The notes beneath the pieces are model-generated. The model was not told where the DNA came from and did not search any database. It saw nothing but the letters and a program-made list of their open reading frames with translations. A stretch of DNA of 64,000 bases, from the NCBI GenBank assembly GCA_025774805.1, contig JALGZR010000005.1, forward strand, positions 7,503-71,502, given 5' to 3'. Of the stretch, positions 1 to 9,173 are shown one piece after another. This stretch comes from a bacterium (lineage in GTDB: Bacteria > ARS69). The stretch's first letter is position 1; every line of letters starts with the position of its first letter. A program made the translations under genes and the position numbers.

Positions 1-755
<755 letters not shown>

Positions 756-757
756 TC

Positions 758-786
758 AGGGTAACCGGTGGGGTGAGGGGGGTCAA
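758..786 (-). promoter_or_regulatory. Candidate sigma70-type promoter for gap
   Basis: On the minus strand TTGACC (781-786) is separated by 17 bases from TACCCT (758-763). The same -10 hexamer and spacing occur upstream of cvpA. It sits in the 222-bp gap between the DHp gene and gap, giving a leader of about 130 bases. No other gene was seen in this gap. Pattern match only. Confidence 0.45.
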
Positions 787-845
787 GAAGGGGCGGGAGG
801 TTGCCCTGGGGACGGCTCGTCCTCCCCGGCGTCTCCGCTCCCGAG

Positions 846-1115
846 CTATCCGGCGGGGGTCTCGCCACCGCGAGCCTCGACGCCCCGGAGGGCGTCGGTG
901 AGCTCCTTCATCCGCTCGATCTGACCGAGGATCACCTCGAGACCCTTCCGCGCCCCGTCGAGGTTGCCCCGTTCGATGTGCAGCCGGGCGAGCTCCGCAC
1001 GGCCGCCCACGACGCCGAGGCAGTTGTTCAGGTCGTGACCGATCTGTCGGGCCGACCGCCCTTCTCCGGGCACGGTTTCGTTGGCGGTGCCGGAGCCGTC
1101 CTTTTCCGAGTTCAT
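846..1115 (-). CDS. Solo histidine-kinase DHp (HisKA-like) domain protein, 89 aa
   Basis: A short protein whose core GHDLNNCLGVVGGRAELA resembles the phospho-accepting H-box of histidine kinases (H27 in the sequence H-D-L-N-N), followed by a second helix ending near KELTDAL. No ATPase (HATPase_c) domain follows: the frame stops after 89 residues. It may be a phosphotransfer or dimerisation module, like Spo0B/ChpT-type proteins, or a decayed kinase. The start at 1115 is chosen because GAGGAGG lies directly upstream and it begins 10 bp after the HDOD gene ends. It is the last gene of the PAS/GAF-HDOD operon. Function is inferred. Confidence 0.7.
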   Translation of the reverse strand: MNSEKDGSGTANETVPGEGRSARQIGHDLNNCLGVVGGRAELARLHIERGNLDGARKGLEVILGQIERMKELTDALRGVEARGGETPAG

Positions 1116-1125
1116 TCCTTCCTCC

Positions 1126-2010
1126 TCAGACCTCGATGGACGGTCCCAGCTCCTGTTGCCTGATGGCGAGATCGGAGACCCGTTCGACGAGCTCTCCGAG
1201 ATCCTGTTCCTGCATCCCGAACGCCTCGAGGGCCTCGGGGCGCGGCGTGGGGGTTCGCGCATGGCCGTCCCCATGCTCTCCGCACCGGTGCGCGATCACG
1301 TCTCCCAGGTGGACCGCCGCGGCGTACTCGAGGTGACCGTCGGCCTCCTGGGGAGCGTGATGCCACTGCACCGCGCACGTCAACTCGTCGGGGAAGCTCC
1401 ACCGCCGCGCGAACCACTCCCCGATCCCGGCGTGGGTGAGCCCGAGAACCTCGGCTTCCGCCTCCTCAGGCTCCTCTCCCTCCGCGATCCGGGTCCGGAT
1501 TTCCGACCATCGGTCGGGCAGGAACTCCACGACCACGAGCTTGCCGAGATCGTGGAGGATGCCCCCGGCGAAGGAGGTCGGAGCCCGCCGGGGACCGATT
1601 CGCTCCATCAGCTCCCGGGCTCCGGTCGCCACGAGCAGGCTGTGGCGGAAGAAGGCCTTCGGCTCGATCCCCGAGCTTCGTCCCGGATTGAGCGCCCGGA
1701 AGACCGAGGCGCCCATGGCGAGCCACTTCACCGTCTCGAAGCCGAGGATCACGATGGCCTGCGTGACGGTGCTCACCTTCCCCGGAAACCCGAAGTAGGC
1801 CGAGTTCGCGAGTCGGAGAACGGAACCCGTGAGTCCCGCGTCCGTGCTCATCGCCCGGCCGAGGTCGTCGGCCGACGTCTCCTCCCGCTCCGCGAGGTCC
1901 CAGACCCGGATCAGCACCCCGGGCAGTGCCGGGATGTCCTCGATCCGCTCCAGGCGCGCGCGGGTCGTACCGGCCAACCGAGCCCGATGACCGGAAGGAT
2001 CGGCGCCCAT
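1126..2010 (-). CDS. HDOD domain protein
   Basis: 294-residue HDOD protein (metal-independent relative of HD phosphohydrolases, found in bacterial signalling proteins). The domain spans roughly residues 20-225: IPALPGVLIRVWDLA, the LRLANSAYFG segment, GILHDLGKLV and VQWHHAP are typical. The N-terminus is short and no GGDEF or receiver is attached. Its ATG abuts the stop codon of the upstream PAS/GAF gene (TGA then ATG, no gap), so the two are almost certainly co-translated. HDOD proteins usually act as adaptors in regulation; the partner here is probably the adjacent large sensor. Confidence 0.9.
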   Translation of the reverse strand: MGADPSGHRARLAGTTRARLERIEDIPALPGVLIRVWDLAEREETSADDLGRAMSTDAGLTGSVLRLANSAYFGFPGKVSTVTQAIVILGFETVKWLAMGASVFRALNPGRSSGIEPKAFFRHSLLVATGARELMERIGPRRAPTSFAGGILHDLGKLVVVEFLPDRWSEIRTRIAEGEEPEEAEAEVLGLTHAGIGEWFARRWSFPDELTCAVQWHHAPQEADGHLEYAAAVHLGDVIAHRCGEHGDGHARTPTPRPEALEAFGMQEQDLGELVERVSDLAIRQQELGPSIEV

Positions 2011-5000
2011 TCACAACTCCTCGTCGAAGCCCGCCTCGAATCCCTCGTCCTCCCCGGAGGGGGACGGCAGGAAGCGCAATGCCGCGGCGGCCGCGTAGTC
2101 GCAGAGACGGTGGCCGATCTCCACCTCGTGATCCTGGTAGCCGGACCACCGGCCCTGCGCATCGACCACGCGATAGACGACGACCGTTCCCACGACGCGA
2201 TCGGCCGCGATCAGCGGGACTCCGAGGGCGGCGGAGACGTTCGACCGCTCGAGATAGGGCTCGATCTCGGCGAGGGGAAGATCGGAGTCGCGGCACGGGC
2301 CTCCGTGGTCGAGGACCTCCCGCGTCAACAACTCCTCCAGCTCCCCGAGGGGATCCCCGGGACCGGAGACCGATGCGCCGTGCACGGCGAGCAGCTCGTG
2401 GAACTCCAGGCCGCGCGCCGGGTACGGCGCGTCTTCCCGGAGCAGGCGCACGCTGCAGATGTTCGAACCGAGAACGGTGCACGCCGAGAAGGAGAGCAGA
2501 CGGGCGAGACTGCTCCGCTCGGGAGCCGCGGCGAACGCCACGCCCAGCTCGCTCAGCGCCGACAGCATCGTGACCTGGCGCTGGGAGTCCTCCCGGATGC
2601 GCGACTCTCCGATGCTCTGTCCGATCACCGTCGCCAGCGACCCGACGAGACGGATCCGGGTCTCGTCGTATGCCGTCTTCGAGGCGCTCTCGAGCGTCAG
2701 TACGCCGATCAACTCGGTCTGGAAGCGGATCGGGAACCCGATACACGTCAGCTGGAATCCGCCGCGGTCGCGGGAGGCGTCCGTGCCGCTGCGGAGCACC
2801 AGGGGACGCAGGTTCTTCGCCACCCTTCCCACCATCCCCGTTCCGATCGGCACCGACAGCGCCTGGCGCGATACCGCGCTCACTCCGGACACGGCCCGGA
2901 GACCGAGATTCGTGCTCTCCGGCTCGACGAGATAGATCGCGCACGTGTCCGCGTTGAGAAGCTGCACGAGTCGGGAGGCGATTCTCTCCAGGCGGGTGTC
3001 GAGATCCAGGAGCGAGTTGATGATCGCCTCGATCTCCCCGCGCATCGCCTCCTCGAACGATCTTCCCCGCATCCGTCGAAGCTGCCGCGACCGGTCGAGG
3101 GCGGGTCCGAGCTGTTGTCCCAGTCTGGCGACCCGGTTCAGGTCGGCCTTCCCGAAGGGGGGCAGCGCCGGGTCGGAGTTCACGTTGACCACGCCGATGA
3201 CCTGACCTTCGGAGACGATCGGCGAGCAGATCGAGGAGGGGATCTCCGAACGCTCACCCAAGCGGAAGCGGTCGTCCCCCAAGTTCCCGACGAGCAGCAT
3301 CGGCTCCTCGTCTTCCGCCACGCGTCCCGCGATTCCCTCCCCTACCCGCTGCCGGGTGCCCTCGACGACCTGGTCGGACAGCCCCGAGGACGCCACGATC
3401 CGGAGCACGCGCTGTTCGTCCTCAATCAGCATCACGCTGCCGGAGCTACCGCTCGTGATCTCGAGGGCGATGTCGAGAACGCGGGACGCGAATCGATCGA
3501 AATCGAGGAGAAGATCGAGAGCTCCGAGGATGGACGCCACGTCGCGCGAGACGGCGTCCTCCCCGGTCGCGAGGGGGAGACGTTCCGATTCCGCGAGCCG
3601 GATCAACGAGAGGCTCTCCGGGTCGTTTCCGGCGGGTCCCCCCCCCACGATTCTCGGGGTCGGGGGCGCTGCGGCCCCCTCCGGCTCGGAGCGGACGGGA
3701 TCGGACGGCTCCGCCCTCTCCGGTACGGGTTCGGGGCTGAAGAAGGGCTCGGCCTCCTCCCGCACGGAGTCGCGGGTCGGCGGAGGCACAGCCACCGGCG
3801 GCCCTGTTTTCGACCCTCGGGAAGGCCCGGTCTCCTCCCGCTCGAGACCTCTCGGGGGCTCCGCCTCGGGCTCCTCCGCGGCACCTTCCTCGCGGGTTTC
3901 CGCCGGAGGCTCCGCCGCCTCCGCCACCTCCTCGGCCTCGGGCGCCGCCTCCGCCGTCACGTCCTCCCCGGTCGCGCCCTCCGGCACGACGGACGTCTCC
4001 TCCTCCGCGACGGCGGGCTCGGACTCGGGGGACGGGCCGGTCGAGTCGACTTTCTCCGAAGCCGTCGCCTTCGTGTCGTTCGGGGCCGCATCGGTCGCCG
4101 CGGTACCTTCCGGCTCGTCGGCCGTCGCGGACCCCTCGGTCGCGACGAAGGACTCCGGATCGACGAGGAACAGCTCCACCTCGTCCCGGGTCACCAAAAC
4201 GGCCCCTTCCAGGTTCAGTTCCTTCAGATGGGGCTCGAGCTCGGGGCGCGCGAGGACGACGACGTCGGGCGGACGGTCCATCTCCAGGGTGAGCGCGCCC
4301 GAGAGCGTCGGGATTCCGAGGTTGCGCGCGAGAGAGAGACCGAACGCGGTCGGCTCCGGGTCGTACACCATGCGGATGTCCATTCGCTGGACGCGGTAGA
4401 GCATTCGTAGAACGGGAACGTCCCGTTCCTCCGCGCCGAGGAGAAGAACGTGATACCGCTTCGGCTTCCCTTTGACCGAAAGCTCCGTCGCACCCTCCAC
4501 GCGGAGGTCTCCGGGCTTGGAACCTTCCGGCTCCCCGGTTCGGCACAAAACCCCCGCCACGACGGTGCGGAGCTGCTCCCGATACAGAGGTCCGGCGAGC
4601 ACCCCGAGAATCCTCACGTCGCCGACCGCCGTTCGCGCCGCCGCCTCCTCCCGCTCCGTCACCGCGACCACCGGAACCTTAGGGGCGGTCTCCGTGATGC
4701 GCGCGCAGAACTCCCGCGCCTCTTTCTCGTCCCGGTCGAAGCCGACGAGCATCAACGCGAAAGTGGCGGGATCGAAGGAGGCCAGAGCGGCCTCTCCGGA
4801 CTCCATCAGGGTCACGTCCTCGAACCCGGCGCTGCGGACGATGTCCGACAGGATCATTCGCGCCCAAGCGTCGGGCTCGACGACGAGAACGCGGGCCTGG
4901 GTCGAGGGGGGCCACATCTCCAGACGCGAGGGAGCGAGAATCTCCTCGGGAGTGACGGGGACTGGGCCGGCTTCTCGCGTGGCGGCCTCTGGGATCGGTG

Positions 5001-5892
5001 TCATGCCTTCGACCTCATGAACGATGAGTAAGATCTCTCGGGCGTTCTCGTCGCGGAGCATGACAGGCTGCAATTCCACCTCGAACCGAGGTGGCGATTT
5101 CTCCGAGGACTCCGCCTCGACGGTCCCGCGAACGGTCTGTCCCGTTCGTCGGCATTCGGAGAGGATTTCCTGAAACTCCTGATCCCGGAGAACCGGAAAA
5201 AGTGCGAAAAGATGCCGATCCCCGGTCGACCGGGGGGGCAGCCGCCGGCCGAGCATCTCCTCGAACCGGGCGTTGACCCGAAGGATGTTGAGGGCGGGAT
5301 CGAGCAGGCAGGCCCCCACCGGGAGCATCTCCAGAATCCGGTCGGTCAGCTCGGTCAGGGTGAAGATCCGGTCCGCCTTCTCCTCGAGCAGAGTCGTGAT
5401 GAACGGGGCCACGTCCTCCTCGGGAGAGGACTCCTCCTCCGCGCGGGATCGCAGCCAGACGAGGATCCGACGATACCGGGGGTCCTCCGTGTCCCAAGGC
5501 TCGGCCCGGATCGTCCACGTCCGGGACTCCTCCCCCGGGCGGGGGGGAGCCTCGAACCGGTCGAGGCGGAACGTGCGATTCGCGCCCGTCTGCTCGACCA
5601 GGATCTCTCCCAGAGGGGCGTCGCCCCGCTCGGAGACCGGAGCCTGAAAGAACGGCCCATCGCCCAGGGACACCGGTTCGGCCTCCGGCCCCGAGGGGAC
5701 GCCGAAGGCCTGAGCAAAGGCCCGGTTCGCGTTTCGGACCCGGAGCCGGTCGTCGAGAACCGCGACCTCATCCGGGATCAGATCGAGAAGGGCCTCACCG
5801 AAGGCGAGAAGGTATCCCAGCCGCTCCTCGAGGGAGAAAGGGGAGGCTGGGGGCGGGAGACCGGCGTCGATCCCCTCTTCGGACTCGACCAT
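2011..5892 (-). CDS. Large cytosolic sensor: PAS-PAS-pseudoreceiver-GAF-GAF-GAF (1293 aa)
   Basis: Domains in order, approximate residues: PAS 25-150, PAS 175-295, receiver-like fold 330-440, a second Rossmann-like segment 465-560, an E/P/A-rich low-complexity linker 590-770, then three GAF domains 785-930, 955-1100 and 1120-1280. The receiver keeps an acidic pair (VEPDAW) but the strand that should end in the phosphoacceptor Asp reads MLVGFDRD, so it is probably degenerate. There is no kinase, cyclase or HTH output domain and no membrane segment. Output is therefore likely through the HDOD and DHp proteins encoded immediately downstream. The long frames on the opposite strand here are shadows. 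Confidence 0.85.
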   Translation of the reverse strand: MVESEEGIDAGLPPPASPFSLEERLGYLLAFGEALLDLIPDEVAVLDDRLRVRNANRAFAQAFGVPSGPEAEPVSLGDGPFFQAPVSERGDAPLGEILVEQTGANRTFRLDRFEAPPRPGEESRTWTIRAEPWDTEDPRYRRILVWLRSRAEEESSPEEDVAPFITTLLEEKADRIFTLTELTDRILEMLPVGACLLDPALNILRVNARFEEMLGRRLPPRSTGDRHLFALFPVLRDQEFQEILSECRRTGQTVRGTVEAESSEKSPPRFEVELQPVMLRDENAREILLIVHEVEGMTPIPEAATREAGPVPVTPEEILAPSRLEMWPPSTQARVLVVEPDAWARMILSDIVRSAGFEDVTLMESGEAALASFDPATFALMLVGFDRDEKEAREFCARITETAPKVPVVAVTEREEAAARTAVGDVRILGVLAGPLYREQLRTVVAGVLCRTGEPEGSKPGDLRVEGATELSVKGKPKRYHVLLLGAEERDVPVLRMLYRVQRMDIRMVYDPEPTAFGLSLARNLGIPTLSGALTLEMDRPPDVVVLARPELEPHLKELNLEGAVLVTRDEVELFLVDPESFVATEGSATADEPEGTAATDAAPNDTKATASEKVDSTGPSPESEPAVAEEETSVVPEGATGEDVTAEAAPEAEEVAEAAEPPAETREEGAAEEPEAEPPRGLEREETGPSRGSKTGPPVAVPPPTRDSVREEAEPFFSPEPVPERAEPSDPVRSEPEGAAAPPTPRIVGGGPAGNDPESLSLIRLAESERLPLATGEDAVSRDVASILGALDLLLDFDRFASRVLDIALEITSGSSGSVMLIEDEQRVLRIVASSGLSDQVVEGTRQRVGEGIAGRVAEDEEPMLLVGNLGDDRFRLGERSEIPSSICSPIVSEGQVIGVVNVNSDPALPPFGKADLNRVARLGQQLGPALDRSRQLRRMRGRSFEEAMRGEIEAIINSLLDLDTRLERIASRLVQLLNADTCAIYLVEPESTNLGLRAVSGVSAVSRQALSVPIGTGMVGRVAKNLRPLVLRSGTDASRDRGGFQLTCIGFPIRFQTELIGVLTLESASKTAYDETRIRLVGSLATVIGQSIGESRIREDSQRQVTMLSALSELGVAFAAAPERSSLARLLSFSACTVLGSNICSVRLLREDAPYPARGLEFHELLAVHGASVSGPGDPLGELEELLTREVLDHGGPCRDSDLPLAEIEPYLERSNVSAALGVPLIAADRVVGTVVVYRVVDAQGRWSGYQDHEVEIGHRLCDYAAAAALRFLPSPSGEDEGFEAGFDEEL

Positions 5893-6273
5893 GATCGCGC
5901 ACGAACCTCACATCGCCGGTCCCGGGACCGCGAGCGGACAATCCAGACCAATCTTGGCAAGAGATCGGCTGCTTTCGATCCGGACTTGAAAGCGGCGGGC
6001 CTGGGCCTCGGCGACCCCGATTCTACTACGCGGAAGGGTCGCGACCGGCCCGTCCTTCGGGCCCCGCAGCCGGAGGCCGCCTCTGCCCTCCTGTCTCACC
6101 CCCCTCGGCTGCGGCGGCTCGCGACGAGCCGGGTGAGAAGCACGGGCGGGAGGTTGTGCTAATCTGCGCGGGCGCTGCCGACTCTTCCGTGGGACTCTGT
6201 TCGCGCGAAGAACCGCTCAAGACGGGGGGCGGGAGGTGTCCGATCCGAACGAGACGGGTCAGGAGGGGGCGTC
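5893..6273. other. Divergent intergenic region (381 bp)
   Basis: Lies between the PAS/GAF gene (minus) and the CHAT operon (plus). It contains a 12-bp perfect palindrome GGTCCCGGGACC at 5918-5929, which could be an operator, and a copy of the dispersed element near 6112-6145. An imperfect inverted repeat runs from TCTCACCCCCCTCGGCT (about 6093-6109) to AGCCGGGTGAGA (6127-6138). I found no convincing -35/-10 pair on either strand and no convincing small gene. Confidence 0.4.
6112..6145 (+). repeat. Dispersed element, copy 1 (degenerate)
   Basis: GGCTCGCGACGAGCC followed by GGGTGAGAAGCAC matches the core of copies at 9133 and 28611. It contains a perfect 6-bp stem GGCTCG/CGAGCC. The 3' end (GGCTAG) is not conserved; a TAA occurs further downstream at 6160. 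It lies between divergent genes. Confidence 0.6.
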
Positions 6274-6783
6274 ATGAGGGGCGACGAGGGGAGGTCGGGA
6301 GGAGAGAGAGCGCGCTTCCGCGACCACTGGAGGCCGTGGAAGGACTTCTTCACCGGCACCTGGGCTCCGGCGCTCACCGCGGGGGCCTCTGTCGGTCTTC
6401 TGCTGACCTTCGTCGTGCGGGATTCGGGGGGACCGGTACCCGATCCAGCGCCCTACCGGGTGGAGGAGTCGCCTCCCCGCGCCATCGTCCGACTCTCCCC
6501 CTCCCCCGAGGCGGAGCCGGCCGGGGACCTGAGCTTCTCTTGGGAATCCATCGAGGGCGCGATCCGGTACTGGGTCACGCTGGCGGATCCGGTGGAGGGG
6601 ACGATTCGCGAAATCGGCTCGACCGATGCGACCCGTCTCGCGGTGCCGCGCTCGCGAATGGGCGATCACTTCCCCGGAAGCGAGCCCCGAATCCTCCTCT
6701 GGACGGTCCGGGCCCGGCTGCTCGACGGAACCGAGATCTCCTCCGACCCGGGCAGCTTGCGATGGACCCCTCCGGCCCCCTGA
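6274..6783 (+). CDS. Single-pass membrane protein with extracytoplasmic Ig/FnIII-like domain
   Basis: 169 residues. A basic cytoplasmic N-terminus (about 1-28), one hydrophobic segment (about 29-48, WAPALTAGASVGLLLTFVV) and an exported domain with a fibronectin III-like strand pattern (LSFSWESIEGAIRYWVTL, then ILLWTVRARL). Such segments occur in membrane proteins next to CHAT/TPR genes, but I recognise no named family. The ATG follows AGGAGGGGG. Its last 22 bases overlap the CHAT gene, so the pair is translationally coupled. Likely role: membrane partner or sensor for the CHAT protease; inferred from context only. Confidence 0.7.
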   Translation: MRGDEGRSGGERARFRDHWRPWKDFFTGTWAPALTAGASVGLLLTFVVRDSGGPVPDPAPYRVEESPPRAIVRLSPSPEAEPAGDLSFSWESIEGAIRYWVTLADPVEGTIREIGSTDATRLAVPRSRMGDHFPGSEPRILLWTVRARLLDGTEISSDPGSLRWTPPAP

Positions 6784-9119
6784 GCACGGGACCCGGCGAA
6801 GGGCCGGCGGAGGCCGGGAACGCCCGGGAGCCTCGCGTGCTCGCCCTCGTGGCGGTCGGAATCGCGCTCGTCCCGCTTCTCGGACGCCCCGCCTCCGTCG
6901 AAGGCACGTCCCCCGAGCGGGGGCGCCCCGAGGCGACCGACCCGTCGGCCGAGGATCCGGCGAGCCGCGCTCAGGCACTCCTGGAGGCCGAGGCCTTCCT
7001 GGATGCCGCCCGCCAGTTCGACGAAGCGGCCTCGGGGGCCGCCCACGCCCGCGAGCGCGTGCTGCACCTGTGCAACGCCGCGGTCTGTCTCGAGCGGGCC
7101 GCGCGTTCGGGCGCCGGAGAGGCGAGGCTGGCCCGCGCGGCCCGGGAGGCGATGCAGCTGTCCGACTCCGATCCCGACGCCGCTTTCGTCCTCGCGAACT
7201 GGGCCCGGTGGCAGCTCGACCAGGGCCGGTGGGAGGAAGCCGAGGCGTTCGCGCTCCAAGCGATTCGAAGGGCGCGGTCGGCGAAGGAACCGGCGACCCG
7301 GGTGAGGGGCTGGCGAATCGTGGCCGAGAGCCGGCGGCTGCTCCGCCGCTTCGGGGAGGCGGAGGAGGCGGTGCGGACGGCGCGGGGCCTTCTCCGGGAT
7401 TCGGATCTCTCCCCCGGCCTCGACCCGGTGGCCCGGGAGCTCGATCTGACGGCCGGTCTCCTGGAGCTCGACCGGGGGCGGCCCGGCGCGGCCCTTCTCG
7501 ACTTGGAGGCGATCCTGCGCGCGGTGGAGGGCGAAGGGGACGAGGGTGTCCGACGTCGCGCGCTGCTCGGCATGGCCGAGGCCGCCTCCCGCGACGACCG
7601 GCCCGGACTCCGGGAGATGGCGCTGCAGCGCGCCGCCGAGCTCGCCCGGGAGGCCCGCGAGCGTGCCGACGTGCACCAGTGCCGGGCCCTGGTCGCGACG
7701 ATCGAGGGACGGCACGAGGACGCCGCCGCCGAGGCCGAGCGCTGCCTGGCGGAGGCGGAGGCGTGGATCCACCGGGCCCCGGACGAATCGGAGCGGATCG
7801 CCCGCCGGAGAGGGGCGCGGGGCTATCTCGAGGCCGCGCTCGCGACGGCGGACGCCAGCACGGTGACCGGAGACCGGGCCCGGACCGCGCTCGCTTGGAT
7901 CCGACGGATTCGGGACGGCATATCCTCCAACCCCCCCCAGGAGACCCGCCATCCGGTCACCTCGTCGGAGCCCCGCCTGGACGCGGGCGACGTCCACGTC
8001 CTCTGGTTCTGGGGGGCCCGCCGGGTGACCGGGATCCTCGGCCGCCCGGGCGAGGACGGCCGGACCGTGTATCGCCGCTTCGACGCGGGACCCTCCGAGG
8101 ACCTCCGGGAATGGATTCTCCTCTTCCGGAGCCTGCTCGGAAACGCGGGGCAGGAGGAGCTGCGGCTCCGAGCCGGGGAGCTGCTGGCTCGATCCCTCCT
8201 TCCGGGCGGGGAGGCGGGGCAGGGGGGACGGTTGGTCCTGGAGCCCGACGGGCCTCTGACCGCCCTCCCCTTCTCCGCGCTGCCCGGGGTCCGTACGGAA
8301 GGAGATGTGGACCGGGCCCCGCTCGGCATCCGGTGCGCGCTCCTCCGGTGGTTGCCGGGAGTCCCGGCTTCCCGGGGGCCCGTCTCGGCCCCGAGCTCCG
8401 ATCTGGTGATCCTGGCCGATCCCTCCCTTCCCGAGAGCGGCGGACACGACGAGCTCCCCGGGGCCCGGCGCGAGGCCGAGCGGATCGCGCGGGAAGACCC
8501 TCGCGCGGTGGTGCTCCTGGGACCCGAGGCGACGGAATCCCGCGTGATCGGATCGGGGGGAGCGGCGGTCCTTCACGTGGCGGCGCACACGTCTTTTCGT
8601 CCCGAGACGTCGGCCCTCCTGCTCGCGCCGGGGGACGGCGAGGACGGACGGTTGACCCCCGAGGAGATCCGCCACCTTCCCACCGTCCCCGGCCTCGTCG
8701 TCCTCTCGATCTGCGAGAGCCCGCTCGCGGACGTGTCGGGGCGCACGAGCGCGGGGGCCCTCGGCCACGCCTTTCTGCGGGCGGGGGCCGCGACCGTGAT
8801 CGGTGCACTGTGGAAGGTGGAGGATGATCACCTCCCGACGTTTCTCGCGGAGGTGTACCGGAGGCTTCGGGAGGGCGTGACGCCCTCGGAGGCGTTGCGG
8901 GGGGCCCGGGAAACGATGGTCCGGTCGGGCGATCCGCATCTCGCGGTTCCGCTCCTCTGGGGCGCGTTCGTCGCCGAGGGGCGCGACGAGCCGCCGCGCT
9001 GGCTTCCCCGCCGCCGCGAGAAGGGAGCCGATCCGATGGCGGCCGTCCTGGGACTGACCGCCGCCATCGGCTTTCTCGCCGCGCTCGGCGCGCGGCGGAT
9101 CCTCCGGCGCGCCGCGTAG
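6762..9119 (+). CDS. TPR-CHAT (caspase-like) protease, membrane anchored
   Basis: 785 residues from the ATG at 6762, which overlaps the previous gene by 22 bases; longer upstream extensions run through that gene and are rejected. Hydrophobic segment at about residues 27-43, helical TPR-type repeats about 65-370, CHAT domain about 400-740. The putative caspase-like dyad is H609 in LHVAAHTSF and C651 in VVLSICES, both in the expected places. A C-terminal hydrophobic helix (AAVLGLTAAIGFLAAL) is followed by RRILRRAA. CHAT proteases cut partner proteins in stress or defence pathways, and the TPR part usually binds the partner. The substrate is unknown. Confidence 0.88.
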   Translation: MDPSGPLSTGPGEGPAEAGNAREPRVLALVAVGIALVPLLGRPASVEGTSPERGRPEATDPSAEDPASRAQALLEAEAFLDAARQFDEAASGAAHARERVLHLCNAAVCLERAARSGAGEARLARAAREAMQLSDSDPDAAFVLANWARWQLDQGRWEEAEAFALQAIRRARSAKEPATRVRGWRIVAESRRLLRRFGEAEEAVRTARGLLRDSDLSPGLDPVARELDLTAGLLELDRGRPGAALLDLEAILRAVEGEGDEGVRRRALLGMAEAASRDDRPGLREMALQRAAELAREARERADVHQCRALVATIEGRHEDAAAEAERCLAEAEAWIHRAPDESERIARRRGARGYLEAALATADASTVTGDRARTALAWIRRIRDGISSNPPQETRHPVTSSEPRLDAGDVHVLWFWGARRVTGILGRPGEDGRTVYRRFDAGPSEDLREWILLFRSLLGNAGQEELRLRAGELLARSLLPGGEAGQGGRLVLEPDGPLTALPFSALPGVRTEGDVDRAPLGIRCALLRWLPGVPASRGPVSAPSSDLVILADPSLPESGGHDELPGARREAERIAREDPRAVVLLGPEATESRVIGSGGAAVLHVAAHTSFRPETSALLLAPGDGEDGRLTPEEIRHLPTVPGLVVLSICESPLADVSGRTSAGALGHAFLRAGAATVIGALWKVEDDHLPTFLAEVYRRLREGVTPSEALRGARETMVRSGDPHLAVPLLWGAFVAEGRDEPPRWLPRRREKGADPMAAVLGLTAAIGFLAALGARRILRRAA

Positions 9120-9132
9120 GATGCCGCCGACC

Positions 9133-9173
9133 CGCAGCCTCGCGACGAGCCCGGTGAGAAATGCAGGCTAGCG
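9133..9173 (+). repeat. Dispersed element, copy 2 (reference copy)
   Basis: Best-preserved copy: CGCAGCCTCGCGACGAGC, then CCGGTGAGAAATGCAGG, then CTAGCGG. It fills most of the 48-bp gap between the convergent CHAT and rnc genes. Read on the minus strand, its CTAG gives the TAG stop of rnc. Read on plus, it encodes the tail [12 protein letters not shown]-stop, close to the in-frame reading of other copies. It may act as a boundary or terminator. Confidence 0.85.

Noticed and set aside
1081-4410. Very long open frame (over 1100 codons) on the plus strand
   Set aside because: Antisense to the PAS/GAF gene, Arg/Pro/Gly-rich with no family motif; a GC-rich shadow. The same holds for long plus-strand frames at 39689-42373, 53505-56222 and 56257-58545.
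5918-5929. 12-bp palindrome upstream of the PAS/GAF gene as a defined operator
   Set aside because: Single occurrence in GC-rich DNA; noted in the intergenic entry but not claimed as a binding site.
9121-9171. A 16-codon plus-strand frame directly after the CHAT gene
   Set aside because: It is only the reading of dispersed element copy 2; no evidence that it is translated.
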